Shown: piece after piece, positions 22,460 to 30,808 of the stretch
Numbering within the stretch: position 1 is the first letter of the stretch
Layout: every line of letters starts with the position of its first letter
Assembly: GCA_902776305.1 (NCBI GenBank)
Contig: CACYPS010000043.1
Span: forward strand, 1-37,645
Reading direction: 5' to 3'
Source: an uncultured Lachnospiraceae bacterium
GTDB lineage: Bacteria; Bacillota; Clostridia; Lachnospirales; Lachnospiraceae
DNA length: 37,645 nucleotides
Made by a program: the position numbers and the translations under genes
Notes under the pieces: generated by a model
Told to the model about the DNA's origin: nothing
The model's database searches: none
What the model saw: the letters and a program-made list of their open reading frames with translations, nothing else

Positions 22460-23683
22460 ATGAAATGCCCATATTGCGATTTTGAGAACAAACCAACCAG
22501 CAAATTTTGTGAAAACTGCGGTGCGCGATTAATTCCGGATGAGAGCAAAACAGAACAAAATTATGCATATGACGGAGTCAGCCAGGAACCATACACTGAT
22601 GCTGAAAATGTATTTTCCGGAGCAGCAGATGATGATGGCTATGATGGCACCAATCAGTACGGCGGACAGGAACCTCCGTTTCAGCAGACCGGCTATGATG
22701 GCACCAATCAATACGGCGGACAGGAACCTCCGTTCCAACAGACCGGCTATGGTGGAACCAATCAGTACGGTGGGCAGGAACCTCCGTTCCAACAGACCGG
22801 CTATGATGGAACCAATCAGTACGGCGGACAGGACTCTCCGTATCAACAGGCAAACATGCCCCAGGGATATGGCATGCCGCCGGTACCTCCTAAAAAGAAG
22901 AATTCGAAGATAGGGATAGCAGTATTAATCCTCGGAATTCTGGGAATGGGATCAAGGCTTTTTGGCCTGATAGCGATTGGTCTCGGTGTATATGATCTCA
23001 TTAAGAACAAGGATAAGAAGCATGTGCTCGTGATAATCGGAATAGTTCTGGCAGCGCTCGGCATCTTATTTGGCGGAGCTTCGAGTCATCGTGTACGCAG
23101 TTCGAGCAGTGCAGCATCGGCGACCGCAACTCCTGCACCTACAAAAGCGGTGACCGCAACTCCTGTTCCTACAGAAGCGCCGACTGCAACTCCTGTACCG
23201 ACAGAAGCACCGACGGTGGAGGAACCGGTCGTAGCGGAGCCATCCACAGAATCTGCTGTTCCTGAAGCAGCAAACGGGCAGGACGCAACAGATGCGACAA
23301 GTTCCTATAGCAGCTACGAGGAGATTTATGAGACATATGCTCAGAAAATCAGAGATGCTGCTCCCGGACTTGTTGAGGAGTATGAGGCTGAGGCTGCAGA
23401 GAATACAAACGGACTTGAAGGTTTGGCTCAGATTTCCTCTGAAAAGATCGGAAAACTGGCTGAGATTACAACAGAAGGCACCAGTGAGATGGCGTCATTT
23501 ATGATGTTCCATGGTTCAGGCGACTATGATGAATATGAAGAATGGGCCGGAGAGCTCTATGATGTTTATGAGGAGGAGGCCGAAAAGATAACGAGCGCAT
23601 ATCTGGATTCGGCATCGTCAGCGGCTATTGATGATTTGGATCTGGAGGATTTCGATCTGGGAGATTTCAACCTGGATTTTTGA
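22460..23683 (+). CDS. Zinc-ribbon membrane protein with tandem repeats
   Basis: A 407-residue protein. The N-terminus is a zinc ribbon, CPYC then CENC (MKCPYCDFENKPTSKFCENC). Four 18-residue repeats (YDGTNQYGGQEPPFQQTG) follow at about 61-132, then a Pro-rich link. Two hydrophobic helices come next (IGIAVLILGILGMG with SRLFGLIAIGLGVYDLI, and HVLVIIGIVLAALGILFGG). After them is a Thr/Pro/Ala spacer (TATPVPTEAPTATPVPTEAP) and an acidic helical domain ending DLEDFDLGDFNLDF. The ribbon and repeats should face the cytoplasm and the Thr/Pro stalk the outside. ATG 22460 is set by GGAGGAGGG. An in-frame ATG at 22370 lies within the promoter. Function unknown; such proteins are common in Lachnospiraceae and may sense envelope state. 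Confidence 0.8.
   Translation: MKCPYCDFENKPTSKFCENCGARLIPDESKTEQNYAYDGVSQEPYTDAENVFSGAADDDGYDGTNQYGGQEPPFQQTGYDGTNQYGGQEPPFQQTGYGGTNQYGGQEPPFQQTGYDGTNQYGGQDSPYQQANMPQGYGMPPVPPKKKNSKIGIAVLILGILGMGSRLFGLIAIGLGVYDLIKNKDKKHVLVIIGIVLAALGILFGGASSHRVRSSSSAASATATPAPTKAVTATPVPTEAPTATPVPTEAPTVEEPVVAEPSTESAVPEAANGQDATDATSSYSSYEEIYETYAQKIRDAAPGLVEEYEAEAAENTNGLEGLAQISSEKIGKLAEITTEGTSEMASFMMFHGSGDYDEYEEWAGELYDVYEEEAEKITSAYLDSASSAAIDDLDLEDFDLGDFNLDF
22640..22855 (+). repeat. Four 54-bp tandem repeats
   Basis: Units start at 22640, 22694, 22748 and 22802 and encode 18 residues each. The first three are nearly identical; the fourth is diverged at its end. The in-frame unit length allows copy-number change without loss of frame. 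Confidence 0.9.
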
Positions 23684-24067
23684 TAGCGAGATTATACTCA
23701 CAATGAAGACGAGTGTCACCTTGCGCGTATCATAGAATTTCGTCGCGAGTATAGCGATGAAGAAAAAACTACGTCCCCTGTACTGATTTGTACAGGGGAC
23801 GCAGTCTTTAGTCAGTATATCTCTCCATGGTGTTCATAGTTTCTGTGATTTTGTTGTGTATTTTTTGTTATATTTGATTTCCGCATAGATATACGAGTTC
23901 ACTTTTAACGATGACTAATTCTTTTTTTATTCTTTGTTTTTGGCTTTTTCATAAATATTTTGTGTATAATTGAGGGCAAGGACCTGAACGATTGTAGCGG
24001 CATTCTGATGCAGGTATTTCCTGCATGCAGGGTACATAGCTGCGGCGTTCTTTGAGAAGGAATTAGA
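23684..24067 (+). terminator. Intergenic region with a strong terminator-like hairpin
   Basis: CGTCCCCTGTAC (23772-23783) pairs perfectly with GTACAGGGGACG (23790-23801), followed by CAGTCTTT, and is likely the terminator of the zinc-ribbon gene. Further on, TATAAT (23965-23970) may start the next transcript but lacks a good -35 box. ATGCAGG (24008-24014) can pair with CCTGCAT (24020-24026), which in turn is part of the perfect palindrome CCTGCATGCAGG (24020-24031), so two exclusive hairpins are possible. No gene was found in these 384 bases. Confidence 0.55.
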
Positions 24068-26215
24068 ATGAAGACCATTTCTGACTTAAAAAGTAAAAAC
24101 AGCGCATACAGAAGTATACTGCGCGCCTTAATCAGCAAATATATTCTGGCGCTCGGCCTCATCATATTGTTCGAGACCTTTGTGTGTAATTACCTGTTCT
24201 TCAGGAACATTGGAAATGATGAGATCGTATATGCGATAGAAGACAGTGCGGATAGCGGCATCATATATAACAACCTCACCGTAGCGGAGCCGGGCGTCCT
24301 GTGCGTGGACAGCAATGAGGACGTCTATATAGAGCTTGACGGCTTGAATGTACCCGGTAAGGACTTATATATAGATTTAGAGGACATATTGTGGATTGAC
24401 GAAAGTCAGGAAACATCCGCTGATTTTCTTATTAAAATGACGGATGAATCTCATCACCGCTTTTACAACAGAGGAGGCATAAAGACAATTTCTGCACTGA
24501 TCGAGCAGACGAAATACATAAGCCTGAGGTCGATGGGGCAGATGAATGACCTCCGAATTGAATTCAAAAATGTCGAAACCGGTGATTTCGTTTACATTGA
24601 CAACATTGTAGTGAACAGAAAGAGACCTCTGTTTTTCTCACTTGGCAGAGTTTTTCTTTTCTTTATTCTGTTTCTTGCGGCTTATCATCTCCGCAGCGGT
24701 TCCAAGCTGTATAAATCCACATATGATATGTCTATCCGGTGGCAGAGATGGGTCACATGTATTACTGTCATTTTGATCCTCTACATCTGCCTCCAACTTT
24801 CAGGCTATCTGACACAGGCTGCCAAAACCTGGCACGATAATCCGTATGATTCTCTGGCGCACGCTATGGCCGACGGAAAGGTGAACCTGAATGAAGAGAT
24901 AACGGTCGACGAAAGTCTTGCTCAACTGGATGATCCGTATGTGCCGGATAACAGATCCGGTATTCCTTATGAGTGGGATTGCGCATTTTATGAAGGAAAA
25001 TATTATGTCTATTACGGCGTGGTGCCTGAGATCCTGTTTTACCTGCCGCATTATGCGGTGACAAAGAAAGATCTGGGTGTGCTGACTGCCGGAAGGATCG
25101 AGCTCGCACTCATGATTCTCGGGATCTTCCTGTGCTTCATCGAGCTCGGCAACAGGATGAGAGGGAAGATTCCGTATATTACATGGCTGCTGCTATTTGT
25201 GGCAAGCACGGGGGGCGTGCAGGCTATACTGCTGTCGAGAGCGGTGACATTTTATGATATTCCCGTCACGATGGGGTGCGCTTTGCTCCTGTGGGGATTC
25301 TATTTCTGGATGACGTCTCCAAAAGAAGAGGGGAAAGAATATTCGATACCGCGGCTCATAGCCGGATCAACATGCATGGCGCTCACGGCGGGCTGCCGTC
25401 CGCAGTTGATATTCGGAAGCCTGATAGCGATTCCGATTTTTATGGGGTATTTTGTTGAGACGAGCGGCAGCAGTTCTGCGGAGGAGAAGAGTACGGGAGT
25501 GCGCATACGGAAAGTGAACCCGAAAGACACGGCGCGATATCTGACAGCCGGATTGCTCCCTTATGTAATAATCCTCGGCTTACTGTTTTATTACAATCAG
25601 ATCCGGTTCGGCAACCCGTTCGAATTCGGGGCAAAGTATAATCTCACCGCGATAGATGTCACAAGGGTGAGAGCGGATATGGGAAAATTAGTGCCGGGTC
25701 TCTTTATGTACCTGTTCATACCGCCGAAAATGTCTACAGTGTTCCCGTTTATCGAAAATAACTCATTTTCATCATCATATACGGGCGATTTCTTCTCTCA
25801 TTTCAGCAACGGAGGGTTCATGATCTGTAATCCGCTGACGTTGTTCATATTTTTCGGATTACGGAAAAGGCGTCAGCCGAAAGATACATGGCTCAGGGGG
25901 ATTTTCTTTGCCTGCGTTATAGTGAGTGCCGTTATTATCTTTATCAACCTGATGGTCGGCGGCTTCATGCCCAGATATTTCTGCGACTTTGCTCCGTTCA
26001 TGTATATGGCGAGCATGATTGTGGTTTGTTCTTGTATCAAAAAGGCGGATGAACGAACTCTGGCGACGCTTTTGCCGATTCTCTCGCTGTTATGTATCGC
26101 TACCATCATCTACCATTATCTGACATACTACATTGGCGACGGAGGTTCCTATTTTAACAGGTATGACAGAGAGGTGTTTTTGCGAGCGGCGCTGATATGG
26201 CAGTGGTGGGAGTAA
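24068..26215 (+). CDS. Large polytopic membrane protein, GT-C-like glycosyltransferase or related
   Basis: A 715-residue membrane protein. An N-terminal helix (~24-44) is followed by an outside beta-rich domain (~50-190), then about ten more helices. The loop NPYDSLAHAMADGKVNLNEE after the third helix, with acidic residues before a conserved YEWDCAFYEGKYYVYYGVVP, looks like the first catalytic loop of GT-C enzymes (ArnT/PMT-like), which transfer sugars from polyprenyl-phosphate donors. This is an assignment by layout only. ATG 24068 follows AAGGA. The gene is alone: a structured element and two minus-strand genes follow. A similar but not homologous-looking membrane protein lies at 32183, so both may serve surface glycan building. 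Confidence 0.6.
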   Translation: MKTISDLKSKNSAYRSILRALISKYILALGLIILFETFVCNYLFFRNIGNDEIVYAIEDSADSGIIYNNLTVAEPGVLCVDSNEDVYIELDGLNVPGKDLYIDLEDILWIDESQETSADFLIKMTDESHHRFYNRGGIKTISALIEQTKYISLRSMGQMNDLRIEFKNVETGDFVYIDNIVVNRKRPLFFSLGRVFLFFILFLAAYHLRSGSKLYKSTYDMSIRWQRWVTCITVILILYICLQLSGYLTQAAKTWHDNPYDSLAHAMADGKVNLNEEITVDESLAQLDDPYVPDNRSGIPYEWDCAFYEGKYYVYYGVVPEILFYLPHYAVTKKDLGVLTAGRIELALMILGIFLCFIELGNRMRGKIPYITWLLLFVASTGGVQAILLSRAVTFYDIPVTMGCALLLWGFYFWMTSPKEEGKEYSIPRLIAGSTCMALTAGCRPQLIFGSLIAIPIFMGYFVETSGSSSAEEKSTGVRIRKVNPKDTARYLTAGLLPYVIILGLLFYYNQIRFGNPFEFGAKYNLTAIDVTRVRADMGKLVPGLFMYLFIPPKMSTVFPFIENNSFSSSYTGDFFSHFSNGGFMICNPLTLFIFFGLRKRRQPKDTWLRGIFFACVIVSAVIIFINLMVGGFMPRYFCDFAPFMYMASMIVVCSCIKKADERTLATLLPILSLLCIATIIYHYLTYYIGDGGSYFNRYDREVFLRAALIWQWWE

Positions 26216-26286
26216 AAGCCTACGGTGGTTCGCAGATGTGCGCAGTGGAAGGCGCTTACGCGCCACGCACATCGCGGCAAGAACGC
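26213..26286 (+). repeat. Dispersed structured element, copy A (plus)
   Basis: It starts AAAAGCCTACGGTGGTTCGC at the end of the GT-C-like gene and contains ATGTGCG/CGCACAT around an eight-base strand and GGCGC-TTAC-GCGCC, then CGCGGCAAGAACGCC. Compared with copy B, four outer-stem pairs and one inner-stem pair have changed on both sides, keeping pairing. The rest of the gap to 26480 has weak inverted repeats AGGAGCTG/CAGCTCCT (26328/26421) and GTTGGAA/TTCCAAC (26439/26456). Confidence 0.75.
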
Positions 26287-26479
26287 CTTCCGCTAAGAAA
26301 ATCGAGGGCAAAATCTCTTATGGCTAAAGGAGCTGCCGTATTAAGGCATGATGTCATAATATATATCAGATGTTTTTTGCAAATATCTGCCATATACTGT
26401 GACTACACTGCCTGATGCGACAGCTCCTGATTGATGCCGTTGGAATGATCTTTGTTTCCAACAGAAGAGAAATATTTGA

Positions 26480-27403
26480 TTACTGTAAGACCTGTCCCTC
26501 TGCCTTGATCTTCTGATCTCTTTTCAGAAGCTTCTTGTGGGCACTTTCAATCCCCGCTGTTACTACCAGAAGGCCAACACCTGCTCCTATGAAGAGGAAC
26601 ATGATCGTCGTACCGACGGAACCCGTTATGAACGAAATTCCAAGGGAGGACAGGATCGCTACCGGAAGCCAGCAGAATACACAGAGAAGTATTCCGATCA
26701 CCTGAAACTGCCTTGCGCTGGCTTGAACGCCTTTGTACCGGTTCGTCACGAATGAAAGTGCATCCGTGTCCAGAACACAGCGCTCTTTGCGGATGAATTT
26801 CCAGCGTTCGTCGAGACGTCCTGACCAGATGAAAAGGAGCACGCCGCATACGATAAAGCTCCAGAAGACGAGTGTGCCGATTACATCGAAAATTCTTTCA
26901 AAGAAGATGACATTATTTCCGATACTACCGAAAAAGATATAGCCGATCACACAGGTGATGCACAGAAAGACACCGATAGCCCGGATCAGGCTGATTTTGG
27001 TCATTTCTTTAAGGTAAGATCTTGTCTCGTCTACTGACAGGATGCGGCATGGATTTGCGGTATATCCGTATTTCGAGGATTTCGCCCTGCTTTCCGGTAT
27101 ACTTTCGTGTTGCATATCAGATGAATATTGTGCGTTTTCATAACGGTCCTCAGCAGCATTACTTTCCTTCGGAAGAGTATACGGTATAAGGCTTCTGATA
27201 TTGAGAAGATCGGCGAAATCGTCGAGGTTCCCGAATTCGGCTATGACCGTACCGACGGCTTCATTCTCAGACATGCCTTCCGAGATCAGGTCCGTATATT
27301 TGTCCTCCATCATCTGCCAGAGTTCATCTTTTGCCCTCTGCACTTCTGCCGTGTCCGGCAGGCTGTGAAACATATTATTTAAATAAATCCTAAGCGTTTC
27401 CAT
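26480..27403 (-). CDS. Membrane protein with permease-prefix domain, partner of PadR
   Basis: A 307-residue protein. Residues 1-70 (METLRIYLNNMFHSLPDTAE through EAVGTVIAEFGNLDDFADLL) match the helical 'permease prefix' domain found in PadR-associated membrane proteins. A polar linker (~80-125) leads to four or five membrane helices (VFLCITCVIGYIFFG, VIGTLVFWSFIVCGVLLFIW, GILLCVFCWLPVAILSSLG, IMFLFIGAGVGLLVVT). The tail is basic. The ATG at 27403 is chosen over 27406 because GGAGG is too close to the latter. It overlaps the PadR gene by 14-17 bases, so the regulator is made first and both are coupled. Such pairs usually respond to envelope stress or antibiotics; here the target is unknown. Confidence 0.8.
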   Translation of the reverse strand: METLRIYLNNMFHSLPDTAEVQRAKDELWQMMEDKYTDLISEGMSENEAVGTVIAEFGNLDDFADLLNIRSLIPYTLPKESNAAEDRYENAQYSSDMQHESIPESRAKSSKYGYTANPCRILSVDETRSYLKEMTKISLIRAIGVFLCITCVIGYIFFGSIGNNVIFFERIFDVIGTLVFWSFIVCGVLLFIWSGRLDERWKFIRKERCVLDTDALSFVTNRYKGVQASARQFQVIGILLCVFCWLPVAILSSLGISFITGSVGTTIMFLFIGAGVGLLVVTAGIESAHKKLLKRDQKIKAEGQVLQ

Positions 27404-27743
27404 CATATCCTCCGTCTGTTACGATAAAGCGCTCGATGACGTCCTTTGTCAGTTCCCACTCCGCGCATTTGTCATTGTAATAGTTGCGTCCTTTGCCTGT
27501 GATCCGATAATAGGTCCGCTTCTTTCCGTTCTCCGCTATCTGTGAAAAAGACTCGATATATCCGTTTTTCTCCATCCTGGAAAATGCCGAATAAAGTGTG
27601 GTCTCTTTGATGATGTACTTCTGATCGGACATGGTACGGATCATTTTGGAGATCTCGTATCCGTACGAATCCTTGTTGAGAATCAGAAAGAGGATCATCG
27701 TATCGTTGTATCCGCGGATCACATCGCTGCTGATCTCGGTCAA
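27390..27743 (-). CDS. PadR family transcriptional regulator
   Basis: A 117-residue winged-helix repressor. The sequence MILFLILNKDSYGYEISKMI then TLYSAFSRMEKNGYIES and KKRTYYRITGKGRNYY is the classic PadR helix-turn-helix and wing. The short C-terminal helix that mediates dimerisation is present. The start is TTG at 27743, supported by AAGGAGG seven bases upstream; no ATG is available before the conserved start. It probably represses its own operon, which includes the downstream membrane protein. Four direct repeats ACGTCTGTCG lie 71-124 bp upstream and are the best operator candidates in the region. Confidence 0.9.
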   Translation of the reverse strand: MTEISSDVIRGYNDTMILFLILNKDSYGYEISKMIRTMSDQKYIIKETTLYSAFSRMEKNGYIESFSQIAENGKKRTYYRITGKGRNYYNDKCAEWELTKDVIERFIVTDGGYDGNA

Positions 27744-27813
27744 ATCGCTTCCTCCTTCGTGTTTACGGCTTTGCCGTTCCTGTAAAAAGACTGTTTCGGT
27801 TTCTCAGTTTACA

Positions 27814-27867
27814 ACGTCTGACGTTGTTACGTCTGTCGATACAACGCCTGTCGTAGTACGTCTGTCG
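27814..27867. promoter_or_regulatory. Four direct repeats upstream of padR
   Basis: ACGTCTGACG (27814), ACGTCTGTCG (27829), ACGCCTGTCG (27844) and ACGTCTGTCG (27858) occur with spacings of 15, 15 and 14 bp, that is about one and a half helical turns. They sit between padR and the divergent polysaccharide-type operon and may bind a regulator of either. Confidence 0.5.
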
Positions 27868-27930
27868 TAATAAACATACTGCGCCGGGCACCTGATGTCA
27901 ATAGTATTTATTGTTTTTTTTAGTAATTAG

Positions 27931-27960
27931 TTGATATTAGTAAATCCGAAAAGTTATAAT
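27931..27960 (+). promoter_or_regulatory. Promoter of the adenylate-forming enzyme/flippase operon
   Basis: TTGATA (27931-27936), 18 bp, TATAAT (27955-27960). The start is near 27967 with a short leader before GAGGAGG and ATG 28019. Confidence 0.7.
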
Positions 27961-28018
27961 CTACTAAAACTTCCTTATTTGGACGATATAGGGAAAAAAT
28001 AGAGGAGGCCGTCAAGCA

Positions 28019-29410
28019 ATGAGGAATAACGATAAATGTTTTGATGAGCGAAAGGATGTACAGAGATCAAAAAAGCCTAAGGATATCTTGAAATTAATTA
28101 AAAATCTCAGGATACCCGTGAATCTCAGAACATTTTCGGATCTCATCTTGTTAACTCGCACGTGCATCATCGCTGAGAAAAAGCCCGCTTATTGGAAACG
28201 GGTACAGCAGAAAAATATAGTTGATTTTGTCAGATATATTTACGAGATACCTTTTTACAGAGAGCGCTTCCTGCAGGCCGGAATCGGTCCGGACGATATA
28301 GTGACAGCTGAGGATTTCCTGAAACTTCCTCCGCTTACACGGGATGAATACCGAAACTGGATTGAAGAAGAGGAGAAGAAGAATTCTTTTGAAGAGAAGC
28401 GGTATCTAAGAGCCTCCACATCGGGTTCATCTGCGGAACCGCTGGTTTTTTATAAGTATCCTGAGGACAATGCGTCGGATATTGCCAATCTATACAGGAC
28501 AGTTCTTACACAGCCCGATAAAAGATTTCCATTGTTCAAGGGAAAGACTATGGCCATGATGGTTTCCGATTCACAGACCGGGTCTTTTGTACAGCGTCTG
28601 GGTTTTTTCCGGACACGGCAATGTCTTGCTATGAAACCCGCACAAGAGCTGTATAAAGCGTTTTCCGAGTTTAAGCCGGATTTTTTGTACGGTATGAAAC
28701 CGGCGGTTGTTGAACTGGCACTTTATATTCTTGAAAATGACCGAAAGATTAAAAAGCCCGAATATGTCGCATCCATCGGAGCAGATCTCTCTGATGAGGA
28801 GCGAAAAGTAATTGAGAAAGCTTTCGGGAAAAGTAGAGTGTTCGACATGTACGGCAGCACGGAGGTCGGGAATTTCGCACACGAGCATGTCGATCGCCCG
28901 CATCACTATGTGATATGGCATGATACACATGTGGTGAATGTTGTAGATGACGACGGCAACTCCATGCGGACCGGAATCGGGCAGATATTGGTAACGCCTC
29001 TCTTTCATCGAGCATTTCCGCTCGTGAATTATCAGCTCAACGATTATGTAGAAATTGCAGAATCAAAAGGAGTTCCTTATATAAAGAGAATTGCCGGCAG
29101 AAATAATGATCAGATCCGGAATGCGGACGGGAGTTATTATACATGGCTTGTCATCGACCGGGTCACAAAGAATCTGCCTGGCGTTCTCTACTGCCAGGTT
29201 CGACAGACTTCATTTGAGGAGCTTGATTTTTATCTGGTTGAGAACAAAGGAAAATGTATAGGACGGGAAGAGACGGAGAGAGTACTTCGAGAGAGGTGTC
29301 AGATGTATTTTACCAACGGGGAAAAGCAGACCCGATTCCATTGGACAGACTATATTCCGGTTGATAAGAACGGGAAACGAAAGTTAGTTGTAAGTGAAAT
29401 TGTGTCATGA
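28019..29410 (+). CDS. Phenylacetate-CoA ligase family adenylate-forming enzyme (PaaK/CapK-like)
   Basis: A 463-residue ANL-superfamily protein that would activate a carboxylate as its AMP-ester. The P-loop RASTSGSSAEPLVFYK (~133-148), SIGADLSDEERK and MYGSTEVGNFAHEH (~278-291) are the family hallmarks. The later TPLFHRAFPLVNYQLNDYVE block and the small C-terminal domain are present. Members called CapK occur in capsule or surface-polymer loci, where they act on unknown acyl groups. Strong GAGGAGG before ATG 28019. Its stop overlaps the flippase start by ATGA, so the two are coupled. The true substrate is unknown; a role in decorating a surface glycan is inferred from neighbours. Confidence 0.8.
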   Translation: MRNNDKCFDERKDVQRSKKPKDILKLIKNLRIPVNLRTFSDLILLTRTCIIAEKKPAYWKRVQQKNIVDFVRYIYEIPFYRERFLQAGIGPDDIVTAEDFLKLPPLTRDEYRNWIEEEEKKNSFEEKRYLRASTSGSSAEPLVFYKYPEDNASDIANLYRTVLTQPDKRFPLFKGKTMAMMVSDSQTGSFVQRLGFFRTRQCLAMKPAQELYKAFSEFKPDFLYGMKPAVVELALYILENDRKIKKPEYVASIGADLSDEERKVIEKAFGKSRVFDMYGSTEVGNFAHEHVDRPHHYVIWHDTHVVNVVDDDGNSMRTGIGQILVTPLFHRAFPLVNYQLNDYVEIAESKGVPYIKRIAGRNNDQIRNADGSYYTWLVIDRVTKNLPGVLYCQVRQTSFEELDFYLVENKGKCIGREETERVLRERCQMYFTNGEKQTRFHWTDYIPVDKNGKRKLVVSEIVS

Positions 29411-30675
29411 GTCGGAATCTAAACAATAATTCTGCGATAAAGAGAGATAGCTATATTTGGAACGCAGCTTTTTACGGAGTAAATGCTGTTCAGCCGGCAA
29501 TAATGCTTCTGGCTGTTTCGAGAGCCGGATCTTTAGAGGAAGCAGGCATGGTAGGTATCGGTTTTGCGTTTGCCAATGCCCTGATGATCCTCGGCAGATA
29601 CGGTTTACATAATTTTCAGGTAACGGACGTGGAGGAGCAATACTCTTTCAGGGACTATTTTGCTTGCAGGGTAATCTCTGTCGGTATGGCAGCGGCAGTT
29701 GCCCTGCTGTATCTGTTCGCCTGTGTACTAACCGATCGCTACACCGGACATAAAGCTATGATAATAATGGAGCTTGTAATACTGAGGCTCATCGATGCTT
29801 TTGAGGATGTATTCATAGGCAGGCTTCAGCAGAAAGGGCGGCTTGACATAGGTGCGCGGGTCGGTACGGTCAGACAGACAATTATCATGGCAGTAATCTT
29901 TCTGGCAGAAGCGTTTTCCGGAAATCTTGCAGCCAGTCTGCTTGCAGGCATCGTCACATCGATAGCGGTTGAGGCAATTCTGCTGCCTTTTACTGACCGG
30001 TATGCTTCCTATTCATTAGATTTCGGAAAGGGCAGCAATCAATCAGAAAGGTTCATGAAGACGACGTTGCTCATAGCAGGCGCAGCACTCTGTATCGGCA
30101 CGTTTCTTCATAATGTGCTCGGGAATATGACTAAGTATCTGATAGACTTTTATCTGACAGATGCCGAACAGGCGATAAATAATTATCTCATGCTGCCGGT
30201 TTTTGTCGTTACGCTGATGAACTATGTGCTGATGCAGCCGGCTGTCAAATCGATTGGAGATCTCTGGAGTCGAAGGGAAACGAATGAACTGAGGAGGATG
30301 ATCATAAGACATGTACTTGTGCTTATCTTTCTTGCGGGGATCATAACTGCCGGAGTGCTGATTCTCGGACTTCAGATCTTGTCATGGATGTATCAAGTGC
30401 CGCTCACCCGGTACAGGGGACTTGCTGCGCTGCTGATGCTCGGGGGGTTGATCTACACGATATCTGAATATTTCATGATGCTTCTTGTGGTGCTCAGAAG
30501 GCAGAGGGTTATCGTCATCGGATGCATATCCGCACTGATCACGGGAGCAGGTCTTTCTGTCGCAATAGTTCCCGGCAGGGGATTATACGGCACTGCTTTC
30601 TGCTATATTGCGGCAAGCCTTGTGATGCTCTCGTCTTTTCTTGTCACAATGCCGGGTATGAACAGGGATGTGTAG
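29407..30675 (+). CDS. Oligosaccharide flippase (Wzx/MATE-like)
   Basis: A 422-residue inner-membrane protein of the polysaccharide-transporter branch of the MOP superfamily. About twelve hydrophobic helices can be counted. The start SYIWNAAFYGVNAVQPAIML and the polar turn FANALMILGRYGLHNFQVTD fit Wzx-type flippases, which move undecaprenyl-linked glycans outward. It starts at ATG 29407 inside the preceding stop (ATGA) without its own strong site and relies on coupling. The next gene starts 133 bp later, after a gap with a weak TTGCTT-19-TACAAT promoter candidate (30711-30741), so the operon may end here. Confidence 0.85.
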   Translation: MSRNLNNNSAIKRDSYIWNAAFYGVNAVQPAIMLLAVSRAGSLEEAGMVGIGFAFANALMILGRYGLHNFQVTDVEEQYSFRDYFACRVISVGMAAAVALLYLFACVLTDRYTGHKAMIIMELVILRLIDAFEDVFIGRLQQKGRLDIGARVGTVRQTIIMAVIFLAEAFSGNLAASLLAGIVTSIAVEAILLPFTDRYASYSLDFGKGSNQSERFMKTTLLIAGAALCIGTFLHNVLGNMTKYLIDFYLTDAEQAINNYLMLPVFVVTLMNYVLMQPAVKSIGDLWSRRETNELRRMIIRHVLVLIFLAGIITAGVLILGLQILSWMYQVPLTRYRGLAALLMLGGLIYTISEYFMMLLVVLRRQRVIVIGCISALITGAGLSVAIVPGRGLYGTAFCYIAASLVMLSSFLVTMPGMNRDV

Positions 30676-30808
30676 TATGATTTGAAAAGATGGATTTATT
30701 GTAAATAGACTTGCTTTTTCCGTTAATATATGAGATACAATATATGTTGTTGCATAATATAGGGAGTTACTTGCTGAACTTCCAAAGAATATATGAGGAG
30801 AGGTCTAA

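Noticed and set aside
30676-30808. RiPP precursor gene before the radical SAM gene
   Set aside because: No short frame with a ribosome site was found in the gap; only a weak promoter-like TTGCTT-19-TACAAT is present.
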